Assembly (NCBI RefSeq): GCF_030504955.1
Contig: NZ_JAUKTR010000003.1
Span: 1-64,000, forward strand
Length of the DNA stretch: 64,000 nucleotides
Origin: Peiella sedimenti
GTDB taxonomy: Bacteria > Pseudomonadota > Alphaproteobacteria > Caulobacterales > Caulobacteraceae
Direction: 5' to 3'
A program made the translations under genes and the position numbers. Shown here piece by piece: positions 32,751 to 41,407 of the stretch; position 1 is the stretch's first letter, and each line of letters starts with the position of its first letter. Below the pieces are notes generated by a model. The model did not search any database, had not been told where the DNA came from, and was given only the letters and a program-made list of their open reading frames with translations.

Positions 32751-34811
32751 TCACCCGAAGGTGCGCTTGAGCGACAGCCAGTAGGTGCGGCCCTGCCAGC
32801 GGGCGCGGTCCTCTCGCAGGAAGGGATCGGGCGTCGAGCGGTCCGGATCATAGAAGCGCCGGCGCCGCTCCATCGGCCGGTTGAACATGTTGTCGACGCT
32901 GAAGTTCACCGTGATGCGGCCCAGGCGGCGTTCGACGAAGGCGCCGAAGTTGTAGTTGTCCGTGTCGAAGCGGTCGATCTCGTTGCGCCGGTAGCTCTCG
33001 TTCGCGCCGTCGGCGATGTAGTCGACGCCCCAGGCCCAGTCGCCGCCCGCCAGGTCCTGGCGGAACTGCGCCGTCAGAAACCACGGAACCTCGGACGAGA
33101 AGTAGCGGTCAAGGCCCGTGTAGGGGTCGGTCACGTCCGAGTCCTGCACCAGCCATCGCAGGTCGAAGCGGCCGCCCGGGATGCCCAAAGGCCCGAGCGG
33201 GACGCCCGCCTGCACGTCAAGTCCGATGCGGCGGCCGTCGCCCAGGTTGCCGGGCGCATCCTGTCCGGGTCCCAGCGGCACCCGGTCCACCACCCGCTGC
33301 ACGTGATCCAGGTTGAGCGTGGCGCGGATGCTGCCCTGCTCGAACAGGCGCCGTTCGCCCATCAGAGACAGCCGCCAGGTGCGCTCCGGCTCGATTTCGG
33401 CGTTGCCGGTGGAGACGCGGTCGTTGGCGATTTCGGCCACGGTGACGAAGTCGTCGAAGTTCAGCTGGCTGACCTGGCGCTCGACGGCCACGCGCGTGCG
33501 CCACAGGTCGTTCGGCCGCCATTCCAGCGCCGCGCGGGGCTTGAAAAAGGTCAGGGTCCGTTCCGCCGACGCCCCGCCCGAGACGGTCAGGGTCGAGGTT
33601 TCCGCCGCCAGGCGCCATTCGGCCGTGAGGCGCGGCGACAGCCGCCGGCCGCCACTGACGAAGGCCTCGCCGCGCAGCTCTTCGACCGTCACGTCGGCGG
33701 CCGGCAGGGGGACGGGCGTCCGGGTCCCGGAGCTGTTGATCAGGAACAGGTCCACGGCGCTGTCCAGCCCGTTGAAGGCCAGTTCGCCGCCCGCCTCGAA
33801 GGCGCCGCCGAACAGATCCGTGTGCGCCCAGCTGGCGCGGCCGACCGCCTCCAACGAGCGGTTGTCCACTTCCTGGGCCACGCCGTCGAGGAGCGCGCCG
33901 CCCAGTGTTCGCCGGTACGACGCCTCTGGACCCAGATACTGTTCGCGTCGGACAAGGCCGACCCAGCGCAGGGTCCCGCCGCCGACGGGGCGAGACAGGT
34001 CGCCTCCGGCCTCAGCGCCCGAAAAGCTGAAGTCCTGGTCGATGGCGTCGCGCCGGATCGGCTGGAAATCGCCCGACAGGTCCGGGCGGTTGACCAAGGC
34101 GTTGTGGGTCAGCGGCTGGCGCCAACCGAAAAGCCTGCCGTTGATCCGATAGGTCGAGCCGTCGCCCCCCGTCAGCGCCCAGTCCGCGGAGAGGGACGCC
34201 TCCTGGCGGTCGTACTCGTTCGTCTTCCACTTGCGCTCGATCAGGGGTCCGCCCGGCAGGCTGAACTCGTCGTAGCCGTCGTCCGAGTTGCGCCGGTTGT
34301 CGTAGCGGAAGGACAGGTTGAAGGCGTGGGCGCCGCGCCGCATCAGGCTGGAGACGTTCACGCCGCCACCCACGTCGCCGGTGTAGACGTGCTGGAGGTA
34401 GACCTCGGCCGAGCCGGAGGTGGAGCTCTCGCCGCGCGACAGCACCACGTTCAGAACGAGCGGCCATTCCTGAAGGTCGGCGCCGAACTCTGCGCCGGGG
34501 CGCAGCTCCATCCTGGCCACCTGGTCGGCGGGAATGCGGCGCAGAGCCAGTTCCAGGGCTTCGGCCTTGTTGCTGGGCCGCCTGCCGTTGATGACCACAT
34601 TGCCCGAAGCGCCTGCGAAGCCGCGAACGGCCTCGCCGTCCTGCACCGCGAAGCCCGGCACCCGCTGCGCCATGTCCCAGGCGTTGGCGGGCCGGAACTC
34701 GGCGAACCACTCGGCCTCGTAGACCGCGACGGCGCCAGTCTCGTCAGACGACGCAGGATGAGCGGACGTCAACAGCGCCGCCAGAATGATTGCAGATGCT
34801 ACCCAGCGCAC
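32751..34811 (-). CDS. TonB-dependent outer membrane receptor
   Basis: A 686-residue outer membrane receptor. A signal peptide (VASAIILAALLTSAHPAS) is followed by a plug domain with GNVVINGRRPSNKAEALEL and RIPADQVARMELRPG, then a beta-barrel of alternating amphipathic strands such as HAFNLSFRYDNRRN, ending with YWLSLKRTFG. The start is a GTG at 34811 behind GGGGAGG. No TonB box can be assigned confidently. The substrate could be a siderophore, vitamin or carbohydrate; such receptors are numerous in Caulobacterales and adjacent genes give no clue. The plug looks short and lacks an N-terminal signalling domain. Confidence 0.85.
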   Translation of the reverse strand: MRWVASAIILAALLTSAHPASSDETGAVAVYEAEWFAEFRPANAWDMAQRVPGFAVQDGEAVRGFAGASGNVVINGRRPSNKAEALELALRRIPADQVARMELRPGAEFGADLQEWPLVLNVVLSRGESSTSGSAEVYLQHVYTGDVGGGVNVSSLMRRGAHAFNLSFRYDNRRNSDDGYDEFSLPGGPLIERKWKTNEYDRQEASLSADWALTGGDGSTYRINGRLFGWRQPLTHNALVNRPDLSGDFQPIRRDAIDQDFSFSGAEAGGDLSRPVGGGTLRWVGLVRREQYLGPEASYRRTLGGALLDGVAQEVDNRSLEAVGRASWAHTDLFGGAFEAGGELAFNGLDSAVDLFLINSSGTRTPVPLPAADVTVEELRGEAFVSGGRRLSPRLTAEWRLAAETSTLTVSGGASAERTLTFFKPRAALEWRPNDLWRTRVAVERQVSQLNFDDFVTVAEIANDRVSTGNAEIEPERTWRLSLMGERRLFEQGSIRATLNLDHVQRVVDRVPLGPGQDAPGNLGDGRRIGLDVQAGVPLGPLGIPGGRFDLRWLVQDSDVTDPYTGLDRYFSSEVPWFLTAQFRQDLAGGDWAWGVDYIADGANESYRRNEIDRFDTDNYNFGAFVERRLGRITVNFSVDNMFNRPMERRRRFYDPDRSTPDPFLREDRARWQGRTYWLSLKRTFG

Positions 34812-34907
34812 GCTCGCCTCCCCTCACCGAGGCCGAGGAGCTAGGCTGTATTTTTCGCCCCGTCCCGTTAATCTCCGGAAAGGGGGCGATATTCGCAAGG
34901 GCGGCCG

Positions 34908-35882
34908 ATGACCTGTCGGGCGGCGCTATCCAGACGCGGTCTGGTGCTGGGTTTGGGCGCGTGGGGCGTCGCAGGCGTCGCCGCGGCGCAGGACGTCCCG
35001 CCGCCCGCTGATCAGCCGGCCTCCGAGCTGGATCAGGCGCTGGCCCTGCTTCCGAATGTGGAGACTCGCCTCAGCACGGCGGTCATGCTGAACGGGCGCG
35101 GCCCCTTCCAGTTCGTGGTCGATACCGGCGCCAACCGGACGACGATCTCGCAGCAGCTGGCGCTGCAGCTGCGCCTTCCTGAAGGGCCGCTAGCCCTGGT
35201 GCACGGGCTGGCCGCGGCCGAAGCCGCGCCGACGGCGCTGATCGCCCGTCTGAGGCTGGGCGAGGGCCTGTTCCGCAACATACTGGCGCCGACCTTTCCC
35301 CAGGCCCGGCTGGCGGCGGACGGGCTGCTGGGACTGGATGTGCTGGGCTACTACCGGCTGGTGTTCGATCACGTGAACGGTCGGCTGCTGATCGACGGGC
35401 GAGGCGGCGGCGTGCGGGTCCTGAGAGGATCCGGCTTCGGCACCCGGATCCCGCCGCCGGGCCTGATCCAGGGCCGCCAGAAGTTCGGCATGCTGACGGT
35501 CATCCCGGCGCGGATCGACGGCGTCGAGGCGGAAGCCTTCATCGATACGGGCAGCCAGTACACCATTGGCAATCGCGCCCTGCTCGAGGCGATCCATACG
35601 CGCAGACCCGACCCTGAGCGCCGCGAGTTCAACGTGCCCCTGATCGGCGCCACGGGCCAGACGGCGCCCGGCCGACTGGCGGTGGTGCGCAGCCTTGGGA
35701 TCGGAACAGCGGAGTTCGTCGATCATCCCGTGCTGTTCGCCGATCTGCACACCTTCGATGTGTGGGAGATGTCCGACCGGCCCGCGCTGATCCTCGGCGC
35801 GGACGTCATTCGCGGCTTCTCCACGGTCGAGATGGATCTGCGCCGCAACTGGGTGCGCTTCGGGCCGCTGATGCGGGGCTAG
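34908..35882 (+). CDS. Exported aspartyl protease (two retropepsin-like halves)
   Basis: A 324-residue protein with a twin-arginine-like or Sec signal (SRRGLVLGLGAWGVAGVAAA). Each half carries one aspartyl protease motif: FVVDTGANRTTIS near residue 72 and AFIDTGSQYTIGN near residue 203, so a single chain could form the active site that retropepsins build as dimers. DGLLGLDVLGYYRLVFD and LILGADVIRGFSTVEMD are the matching flap/strand regions of each half. It is likely periplasmic. The first Met is preceded by an Arg-rich start consistent with Tat export, but the RR pair lacks the full consensus. It shares a CTAG stop with the convergent gene. Confidence 0.85.
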   Translation: MTCRAALSRRGLVLGLGAWGVAGVAAAQDVPPPADQPASELDQALALLPNVETRLSTAVMLNGRGPFQFVVDTGANRTTISQQLALQLRLPEGPLALVHGLAAAEAAPTALIARLRLGEGLFRNILAPTFPQARLAADGLLGLDVLGYYRLVFDHVNGRLLIDGRGGGVRVLRGSGFGTRIPPPGLIQGRQKFGMLTVIPARIDGVEAEAFIDTGSQYTIGNRALLEAIHTRRPDPERREFNVPLIGATGQTAPGRLAVVRSLGIGTAEFVDHPVLFADLHTFDVWEMSDRPALILGADVIRGFSTVEMDLRRNWVRFGPLMRG

Positions 35883-36271
35883 GGCTCGCCCAAGCGGCGC
35901 AGGGCCTCACGCGCCAGGTCGCGGTGGCGCGGCTTGAGCGAGGCGCCTACGGCCGACATGAGAGCCGCGATCACGGCGGCGTCGTCGGTAAAGCCGATAC
36001 CGGCCAGCACGTCGGGAATGGCGTCGGCGGGCAGGACGAAATAGGCCAGCGCCGCCAGCATCACGCCCTTGGCGGGGGCGGGAGTCTCAGGGTCTCGCGC
36101 GCAGTACCAGACCGACAGCAGCCGGTCGGCGAAGGGCAGGCGCGACAGGTTCCGGGTCAGCTTGGGCCAGAAGCCGGACTTGACCCGCACTTCGTTGACC
36201 CGCTGCACGTGCGGGACCAGCGCCCGCGAGGGGTCCAGCGCCTCATGGAGGGATTTGGCTTTAGCGGTCAT
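35879..36271 (-). CDS. YkvA family (DUF1232) membrane protein
   Basis: A 130-residue protein of the YkvA/DUF1232 family, with the characteristic hydrophobic signature MLAALAYFVLPADAIPDV followed by GFTDDAAVIAALMS near residues 70-105. The family has no established function; it is usually a small inner-membrane-associated protein. The ATG at 36271 gives MTAKAKSLHEAL; a GTG four codons upstream is an alternative. It is convergent with the aspartyl protease gene and divergent from the SDR gene. Confidence 0.85.
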   Translation of the reverse strand: MTAKAKSLHEALDPSRALVPHVQRVNEVRVKSGFWPKLTRNLSRLPFADRLLSVWYCARDPETPAPAKGVMLAALAYFVLPADAIPDVLAGIGFTDDAAVIAALMSAVGASLKPRHRDLAREALRRLGEP

Positions 36272-36341
36272 CGCGGCTAACACCCCGAAGCTTATTCAGG
36301 CGCAACTCTCCAGCGCCCCGCCGAACATAGGGACTTCCGCC

Positions 36342-37124
36342 ATGAAACTCGATGGATCGATCGCCGCAGTCGTCACGGGGGGCGCCTCGGGCCTGGGCGA
36401 GGGCACGGCGCGGGCCCTGGCCGCCAGGGGCGTGAAGGTCGCCGTCTTCGATCTGCAGGCCGAGCGCGGCGAGCAGGTGGCCGGCGAGATCGGCGGGGTC
36501 TTCTGCCAGGTGGACGTGACCGACGACGCCTCCGTCGCCGCCGCCTTCGAGAAGGCCCGCGCCGCCCACGGCCAGGAGCGCCTGACCGTCAACTGCGCCG
36601 GGATCGCCACGGGCCAGAAGACCGCCAGCCGCAAGAAGGACACGGGCGAGATCAAGGCCCACGACATGGCCCAGTTCGAGCGCACCGTGCGGGTCAACCT
36701 GTTCGGCACCTTTCGGGTCGCCAGCCAGTCGGCGGCGGGCATGCTGACCCTTGATCCCATGGAGGACGGCGAACGCGGCCTGATCATCAACACCGCCTCG
36801 GTCGCGGCCCAGGACGGTCAGATCGGCCAGGCGGCCTATTCGGCCTCGAAGGGCGGCGTCTACGCCATGACCCTGCCCATGGCGCGCGACCTGATGAACG
36901 ACGGCGTGCGGGTCAACACGATCCTGCCCGGCATCATGTGGACGCCGATGATGGCCGGCATGGACCAGAAGGTTCAGGACGCCCTGGCGGCCATGATCCC
37001 CTTCCCCAAGCGGCTGGGCACGCCGGCGGACTATGCGGCGCTGGCCCTGCACCTGGCCGAGAACGTCTACATCAACGGCGAGTGCATTCGGCTGGACGGC
37101 GCGATCCGGCTGGCCCCGCGCTGA
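36342..37124 (+). CDS. SDR family oxidoreductase (3-hydroxyacyl-CoA dehydrogenase type)
   Basis: A 260-residue classical short-chain dehydrogenase. The cofactor motif VVTGGASGLGEGTARAL is near residue 11, NCAGIATGQK at the conserved NAG position, Ser in IINTASVAAQDG, and YSASKGG with the catalytic Tyr-Lys. DLQAER after the second strand indicates NAD preference. The sequence, including MKLDGSIAAVVTGG and the C-terminal INGECIRLDGAIRLAP, resembles type-2 3-hydroxyacyl-CoA dehydrogenases, so a role in fatty acid or branched-chain amino acid breakdown is likely. The ATG at 36342 fits the family start. A strong terminator follows. Confidence 0.9.
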   Translation: MKLDGSIAAVVTGGASGLGEGTARALAARGVKVAVFDLQAERGEQVAGEIGGVFCQVDVTDDASVAAAFEKARAAHGQERLTVNCAGIATGQKTASRKKDTGEIKAHDMAQFERTVRVNLFGTFRVASQSAAGMLTLDPMEDGERGLIINTASVAAQDGQIGQAAYSASKGGVYAMTLPMARDLMNDGVRVNTILPGIMWTPMMAGMDQKVQDALAAMIPFPKRLGTPADYAALALHLAENVYINGECIRLDGAIRLAPR

Positions 37125-37136
37125 TTCCAGCGAAAA

Positions 37137-37160
37137 GGGGCTTGCGGGACCGCAAGCCCC
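37137..37160 (+). terminator. Terminator hairpin after the SDR gene
   Basis: GGGGCTTGCG (37137-37146), a GGAC loop and CGCAAGCCCC (37151-37160) form a perfect 10-bp stem 12 bases after the stop codon. The downstream sequence is not T-rich. It overlaps the likely -35 element of the tRNA-Gly promoter. Confidence 0.75.
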
Positions 37161-37171
37161 TCCGCTATACG
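37142..37171 (+). promoter_or_regulatory. Probable tRNA-Gly promoter
   Basis: TTGCGG (37142-37147) and TATACG (37166-37171) with an 18-base spacer lie 18 bases before the tRNA. The -10 element is good. The -35 sits inside the SDR terminator hairpin. Confidence 0.5.
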
Positions 37172-37189
37172 CCCGCCCTCGACTGAAGC

Positions 37190-37264
37190 GCGGGCGTAGC
37201 TCAGGGGTAGAGCATCACCTTGCCAAGGTGAGGGTCGGGCGTTCGAATCGCCTCGCCCGCTCCA
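37190..37264 (+). tRNA. tRNA-Gly (GCC anticodon)
   Basis: A 75-base cloverleaf with encoded CCA. The acceptor stem pairs GCGGGCG with CGCCCGC and has discriminator T. The D arm holds GCTCAGGGGTAGAGC, the anticodon stem CACC/GGTG-type pairing encloses TTGCCAA with anticodon GCC, and the T arm contains CGTTCGAATCG. The following 240 bases up to 37505 hold no gene I can support. Confidence 0.97.
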
Positions 37265-37505
37265 GTCGAACTTCCCTTCATTAGTGGCGCTACCGGTCGG
37301 CTCGCGGAGCCTCCCTGCTTGAGCGCGGTTTCGTGCGCTACCGCTCGCGGCGCGGCCGTTTGCGGCCTGAGCGCGTCGGCGACATTTGCGCCTTCGCCTC
37401 CCGGGCGATCTCGATTCGCGCCGCCGTTTCATTTAGGAACATTTCCAGTGGGGCGCTCCGGTCCGGCTCTTGCAGCGCCAAGGGCCTGGACGCGAGGTTT
37501 GAGCG

Positions 37506-39293
37506 ATGTTGTTGCAAGGCGAGGTGAACTGGGCCCTCGTATTCGGCCTGGTCGCTTTGGTGATGAGCGTGCTGGGCCTGATGGCCATGGCGGCGGCGGG
37601 CCGCTGGGCCGCGCGGTCCCGTAATGCGACGCGCGACGCCGAGAACGCCGCCTTCCGCGCCGACACCGCCGAGCGCCGCCTGTCCGAAACCTTGCAGGCC
37701 ATTCCCGTGGCCCTGGTCGAGACCGACGCCTCGGGCAAGTTCACCTTCGCCAACCGCGCCGCGCAGCAGCTCCTGGGCCGCCGCGACGCCGAGCTTCTGG
37801 GCCTGAGATTCCACTCGGCGACGTGGGGCATCACCTATCCGGACGGCCGTCAGATTCCGCCGGACCTGCTGCCGAACGCCCGGGCTCTGCGCGGCCAGAC
37901 CGTGCGGGGCTTTCAGCAGATCATGGCCAATCCCAACACGCGTAAGAGAATGCTGGTCTCGGTCACCGCCGAGCCCATCGAGAACGTCCAGGGCGAGATC
38001 ATCGGCTCGTCCGCGGCCCTGGTCGAAATCGAAGGCCTGGCCCACCCCACCGGCGGCGACCTGGCCAGCGCCACACGCCGCGTTTTCGACGCCGCCGCCA
38101 GCCTGCTGGCCGTGGTCACGCTCGAGGGCGAAATCGTCGACATCAACCGCACGGCTCTGGAGCGTCTGGGCGGAGAGCTGGAGGACTGGACCGGCAAGGA
38201 CATGGCCCAGGCCACGGGGGCGGGGGGCCGTCTGCGCGACGCCCTGATGGCCGCGGCCCGGTCGGGCCAGCGTCTGGACGAGGCGGTGGAGGCCAACGGG
38301 ATCGCCTGGCGCGTGCTGCCGCTGAAGCTGGACGGCGCCGAAGCGGTCGACGCCCTGCTGCTGGCGGGCGATCCCCTGGTCGAGGCGAAGGCGCCTGAGG
38401 CCGATCCCGAACACCTGGCCCAGCTGGACGAGCTGAACCGCACCCTGACGGCCGTGCGGGCCGAGCGCGACGCGGCCACGGCCGCCGCCGAGGAGGCCCG
38501 CTCCGCCCTTGCCCAGATGGAGACCGCGCGCCGCCGCGCCGACGAGGCCCTGCAGGCGTCGCAGCGCATGGAGCAGGTGGGCCGCCTGGCGGGCGGCGTG
38601 ACCCATGACTTCCACAACATGCTGAAGGTGGTGGTCGACGCCCTGGAGACCCTGCTGCGCCAGGCGGACGATCCCGCCCGCGTGCGCCGCCTGGCCGAGG
38701 CGGCCCTGGCCGCCGGGCGCCGGGGAGAGCGCGTCACCCGCGAAATGCTGGCCTTCTCCCGCGCCCAGGACGCCGACGCGCCGGCCATCGACGCCGCCGC
38801 CGTCGTGCGCGGGCTTGAGCCGGCCCTGCGCCGCCGCGCCTCGGGCGCCTCGGTCAGGGTGCAGGCCGTGGCCGGACCGCTGAACGCCCACGTGGATCCG
38901 GTGCAGATGGAGGCCGCCCTTGAGGCTCTGGTCGACAACGCCGCCCAGGCCCTGAACCCCGGTGGCGGTCATGTGGAGGTGCGGCTGGACGAGGTGACGC
39001 TGGAAGCCGGCGAGACGGCGGGGCTGCCGGCGGGCCGGTATCTTCGCCTCGCAGTGGCCGACGACGGGCGTGGCATGGCGGCCGACGAGCTGGCCCGGGC
39101 CCAGGAGCCCTTCTTCACCACGCGCGAGGGGGCGGCGGGCCTTGGCCTGTCCCAGGCGCTGGGCTTTGCCCGGCAGGCGGGCGGCGCCCTGACTCTGAAC
39201 AGCCGCCCTGGCGAGGGAACGACGGCGCGCATCTACCTGCCTCTGCCGGATCGGGCGGACGGCGGCGGCGAGCGCGTGGCCGACGTGGCCTGA
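37506..39293 (+). CDS. PAS-domain sensor histidine kinase
   Basis: A 595-residue inner-membrane sensor kinase. One N-terminal membrane span (WALVFGLVALVMSVLGLMAM) is followed by a short linker and a PAS domain (TLQAIPVALVETDASGKFTF, near residue 62), a second PAS-like region (DAAASLLAVVTLEGEIVDIN, near residue 197), a coiled coil (residues 310-355), the H box in GRLAGGVTHDFHNML near residue 367, the N box EALVDNAAQAL, and G boxes VADDGRGMAAD and GAAGLGLSQALGFAR. No receiver domain or partner regulator is adjacent, so its target is unknown. The signal is likely cytoplasmic or membrane derived, since no periplasmic domain exists. Confidence 0.9.
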   Translation: MLLQGEVNWALVFGLVALVMSVLGLMAMAAAGRWAARSRNATRDAENAAFRADTAERRLSETLQAIPVALVETDASGKFTFANRAAQQLLGRRDAELLGLRFHSATWGITYPDGRQIPPDLLPNARALRGQTVRGFQQIMANPNTRKRMLVSVTAEPIENVQGEIIGSSAALVEIEGLAHPTGGDLASATRRVFDAAASLLAVVTLEGEIVDINRTALERLGGELEDWTGKDMAQATGAGGRLRDALMAAARSGQRLDEAVEANGIAWRVLPLKLDGAEAVDALLLAGDPLVEAKAPEADPEHLAQLDELNRTLTAVRAERDAATAAAEEARSALAQMETARRRADEALQASQRMEQVGRLAGGVTHDFHNMLKVVVDALETLLRQADDPARVRRLAEAALAAGRRGERVTREMLAFSRAQDADAPAIDAAAVVRGLEPALRRRASGASVRVQAVAGPLNAHVDPVQMEAALEALVDNAAQALNPGGGHVEVRLDEVTLEAGETAGLPAGRYLRLAVADDGRGMAADELARAQEPFFTTREGAAGLGLSQALGFARQAGGALTLNSRPGEGTTARIYLPLPDRADGGGERVADVA

Positions 39294-39342
39294 TCGGCGA
39301 AACCGGGTTAACCTCGCCGCCACACAGCCCGGAGGCGACGCC

Positions 39343-39798
39343 ATGAAGCTGTTACGCTGGCTGCTGGCCCTGGTGGTGCTGGCCTATGCCGCCTGGCTGG
39401 TCTGGCCCCTGGCGGCGTCCCTGCTGGGCGGGCAGGACATGGCCATAGAGCGCGCGGCCGTCGAGGCGTCCGACAAGGGCGCCAATCTGCCCCTCGGCGT
39501 CGTCTGGATCGCAGCGGCGGCGCTCTATGCGCTTAGCGCCTTCCTCCTCGGCAACGGCAATCCCAGGGCCTTCGTGGCTTATCTGCTCGGCTTCGCCGCC
39601 GACGCCTTCCTAAAGATCGCTTTGGACGGCCGAAGCGCGGCGGCGCAGGCGGACGTGGCCATGCGCTCAACCGCCGTGGCCGAGAGCGGCGTCGATCCCC
39701 TGTGGCTGATCCTGGGCGGGCTGGCGGTGGTGGGCGTGCTGGTCTTCGCGCTGAGCCGTCGCCGGAAGCGCCGCCGCTCGCTCTACGAAACGGCCTGA
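39343..39798 (+). CDS. Hypothetical membrane protein
   Basis: A 151-residue protein I do not recognise. It has hydrophobic spans near residues 3-28 (LLRWLLALVVLAYAAWLVWP), 52-70 (VVWIAAAALYALSAFLLG), 74-90 and 120-138, and ends in a strongly basic tail (RRRKRRRSLYETA) that should stay in the cytoplasm. A polar loop of about 25 residues (DGRSAAAQADVAMRSTAV) separates the last two spans. It starts at ATG 39343, 49 bases after the sensor kinase, and could be cotranscribed with it; there is no other functional hint. Confidence 0.7.
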   Translation: MKLLRWLLALVVLAYAAWLVWPLAASLLGGQDMAIERAAVEASDKGANLPLGVVWIAAAALYALSAFLLGNGNPRAFVAYLLGFAADAFLKIALDGRSAAAQADVAMRSTAVAESGVDPLWLILGGLAVVGVLVFALSRRRKRRRSLYETA

Positions 39799-39833
39799 AA
39801 CACAGCCTGAAACCCAGCCTGATCGTCCCTACA

Positions 39834-39861
39834 TTGACCTGAGCAAGCCCGGGCTTATGGT
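39834..39861 (+). promoter_or_regulatory. Probable lpdA promoter
   Basis: TTGACC (39834-39839) and TATGGT (39856-39861) are separated by 16 bases and lie 31 bases before the lpdA start codon. The -35 element matches five of six consensus bases, the -10 four of six. Confidence 0.5.
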
Positions 39862-39891
39862 CCGCGCGCTTTTTCAGACAGGCGGACGACC

Positions 39892-41298
39892 ATGGCGGAC
39901 CAGCAGACCTATGACGTGGTGATCATCGGCGGCGGACCGGGCGGCTACAACGCCGCGATCCGGGCCGGGCAGCTGGGCCTGAAGGCCGCCTGCGTCGAGA
40001 TGCGGGGCACGCTGGGCGGGACCTGCCTGAATGTGGGCTGCATGCCGTCGAAGGCCCTGCTGCACGCGTCCGAGCTGTACGAGGCCGCCGGCGGCGAGTT
40101 CGCCAAGATCGGCATCGAGGTCGCTCCGTCCCTGAACCTGTCGCAGATGATGGCCGCCAAGGCCGAGAGCGTGGGGGCCCTGACCAAGGGCATCGAGTTC
40201 CTGTTCAAGAAGAACAAGGTCGACTGGGTGCGCGGGCGCGGCCGCATCGCCGGGCCCGGCAAGGTCGTGGTGGAGACCCCTGAGGGGCAGACGGAGCTCT
40301 CGACCCGGAACATCGTCATCGCCACGGGGTCTGAGCCCACGCCGCTGCCCGGCGTCGAGTTCGTCGAGGGCAAGGTGGTGGACTCCACCGGCGCGTTGGA
40401 CCTGCAGGCCGTCCCCAAGACGCTCGCCGTCGTGGGCGCCGGCATTATCGGGCTGGAGCTGGGCTCGGTCTGGCGTCGCCTGGGCGCCCAGGTGACGGTC
40501 ATCGAGTTCCTGGACCGCATCACGCCGGGGATGGACGCCGAGGTGGCCAAGACCTTCCAGCGGTCCCTGACCAAGCAGGGCATGACCTTCAAGCTGGGCA
40601 CCAAGGTCACGGCCGCCAAGGCCGACAAGGACGGCGTCACCCTGACGCTGGAGCCCGCCAAGGGCGAGGGCGCGGCCGAGACGCTGCAGGCCGACGTGGT
40701 TCTGGTGGCCATCGGGCGGCGCCCCTATACGGCGGGCCTGGGGCTGGAGACGGTGGGCGTCACGCCCGATCAACGGGGCTTCATCGCCAACGACCACTTC
40801 AAGACCTCGGCCGAGGGCGTCTGGGTCATCGGCGACGTCACCTACGGCCCCATGCTGGCGCACAAGGCCGAAGAGGACGCCGTGGCCTGCATCGAGCTGA
40901 TCGCGGGCAAGGCCGGACATGTGGACTATGATCTGGTGCCCAGCGTCGTCTACACCGCGCCCGAGGTGGCCTGGGTCGGCAAGACCGAGGAGGAGCTCAA
41001 GGCCGCGGGCGTCGAGTACCGGGTCGGCAAGTTCCCCTTCGTCGCCAACAGCCGCGCCAAGATCAATCACGAGACCGACGGCTTCGTGAAGTTCCTGGCC
41101 GACGCCAAGACCGATCGGGTTCTGGGCGTGCACGTCATGGGGCCCCAGGCGGGCGAGATGATCGGCGAGGCCTGCGTGCTGATGGCGTTCTCGGGCGCTT
41201 CCGAGGATCTGGCGCGCATCTGCCACCCGCATCCCACCCGCTCCGAAGCCCTGCGCCAGGCGGCCATGGGCGTCGAGGGCTGGACCATGCAGGCCTAG
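39892..41298 (+). CDS. lpdA: Dihydrolipoyl dehydrogenase
   Basis: The E3 flavoenzyme of 2-oxoacid dehydrogenase complexes, reoxidising dihydrolipoamide with NAD+. The 468 residues match the family. FAD binding is in VVIIGGGPGGYNAAIRAGQL near residue 8; the redox disulfide is in GTCLNVGCMPSKALLH near residue 42; NAD binding is in LAVVGAGIIGLELGSVW near residue 180; and the catalytic His-Glu pair is in CHPHPTRSEALRQA near the C-terminus. No other subunits of the pyruvate or 2-oxoglutarate dehydrogenase complexes lie nearby; this copy stands alone behind its own promoter. Confidence 0.95.
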   Translation: MADQQTYDVVIIGGGPGGYNAAIRAGQLGLKAACVEMRGTLGGTCLNVGCMPSKALLHASELYEAAGGEFAKIGIEVAPSLNLSQMMAAKAESVGALTKGIEFLFKKNKVDWVRGRGRIAGPGKVVVETPEGQTELSTRNIVIATGSEPTPLPGVEFVEGKVVDSTGALDLQAVPKTLAVVGAGIIGLELGSVWRRLGAQVTVIEFLDRITPGMDAEVAKTFQRSLTKQGMTFKLGTKVTAAKADKDGVTLTLEPAKGEGAAETLQADVVLVAIGRRPYTAGLGLETVGVTPDQRGFIANDHFKTSAEGVWVIGDVTYGPMLAHKAEEDAVACIELIAGKAGHVDYDLVPSVVYTAPEVAWVGKTEEELKAAGVEYRVGKFPFVANSRAKINHETDGFVKFLADAKTDRVLGVHVMGPQAGEMIGEACVLMAFSGASEDLARICHPHPTRSEALRQAAMGVEGWTMQA

Positions 41299-41407
41299 GC
41301 TGAGAGGCGGTTTCCTGTCGGAAATGTAATGCGCGGCGGTCTTGCCGTGCGGCTGTGACGGCTGTTGCCTTGGCGATGCGCGAGCGCGCGCCAAGGGAGG
41401 GGACTTC

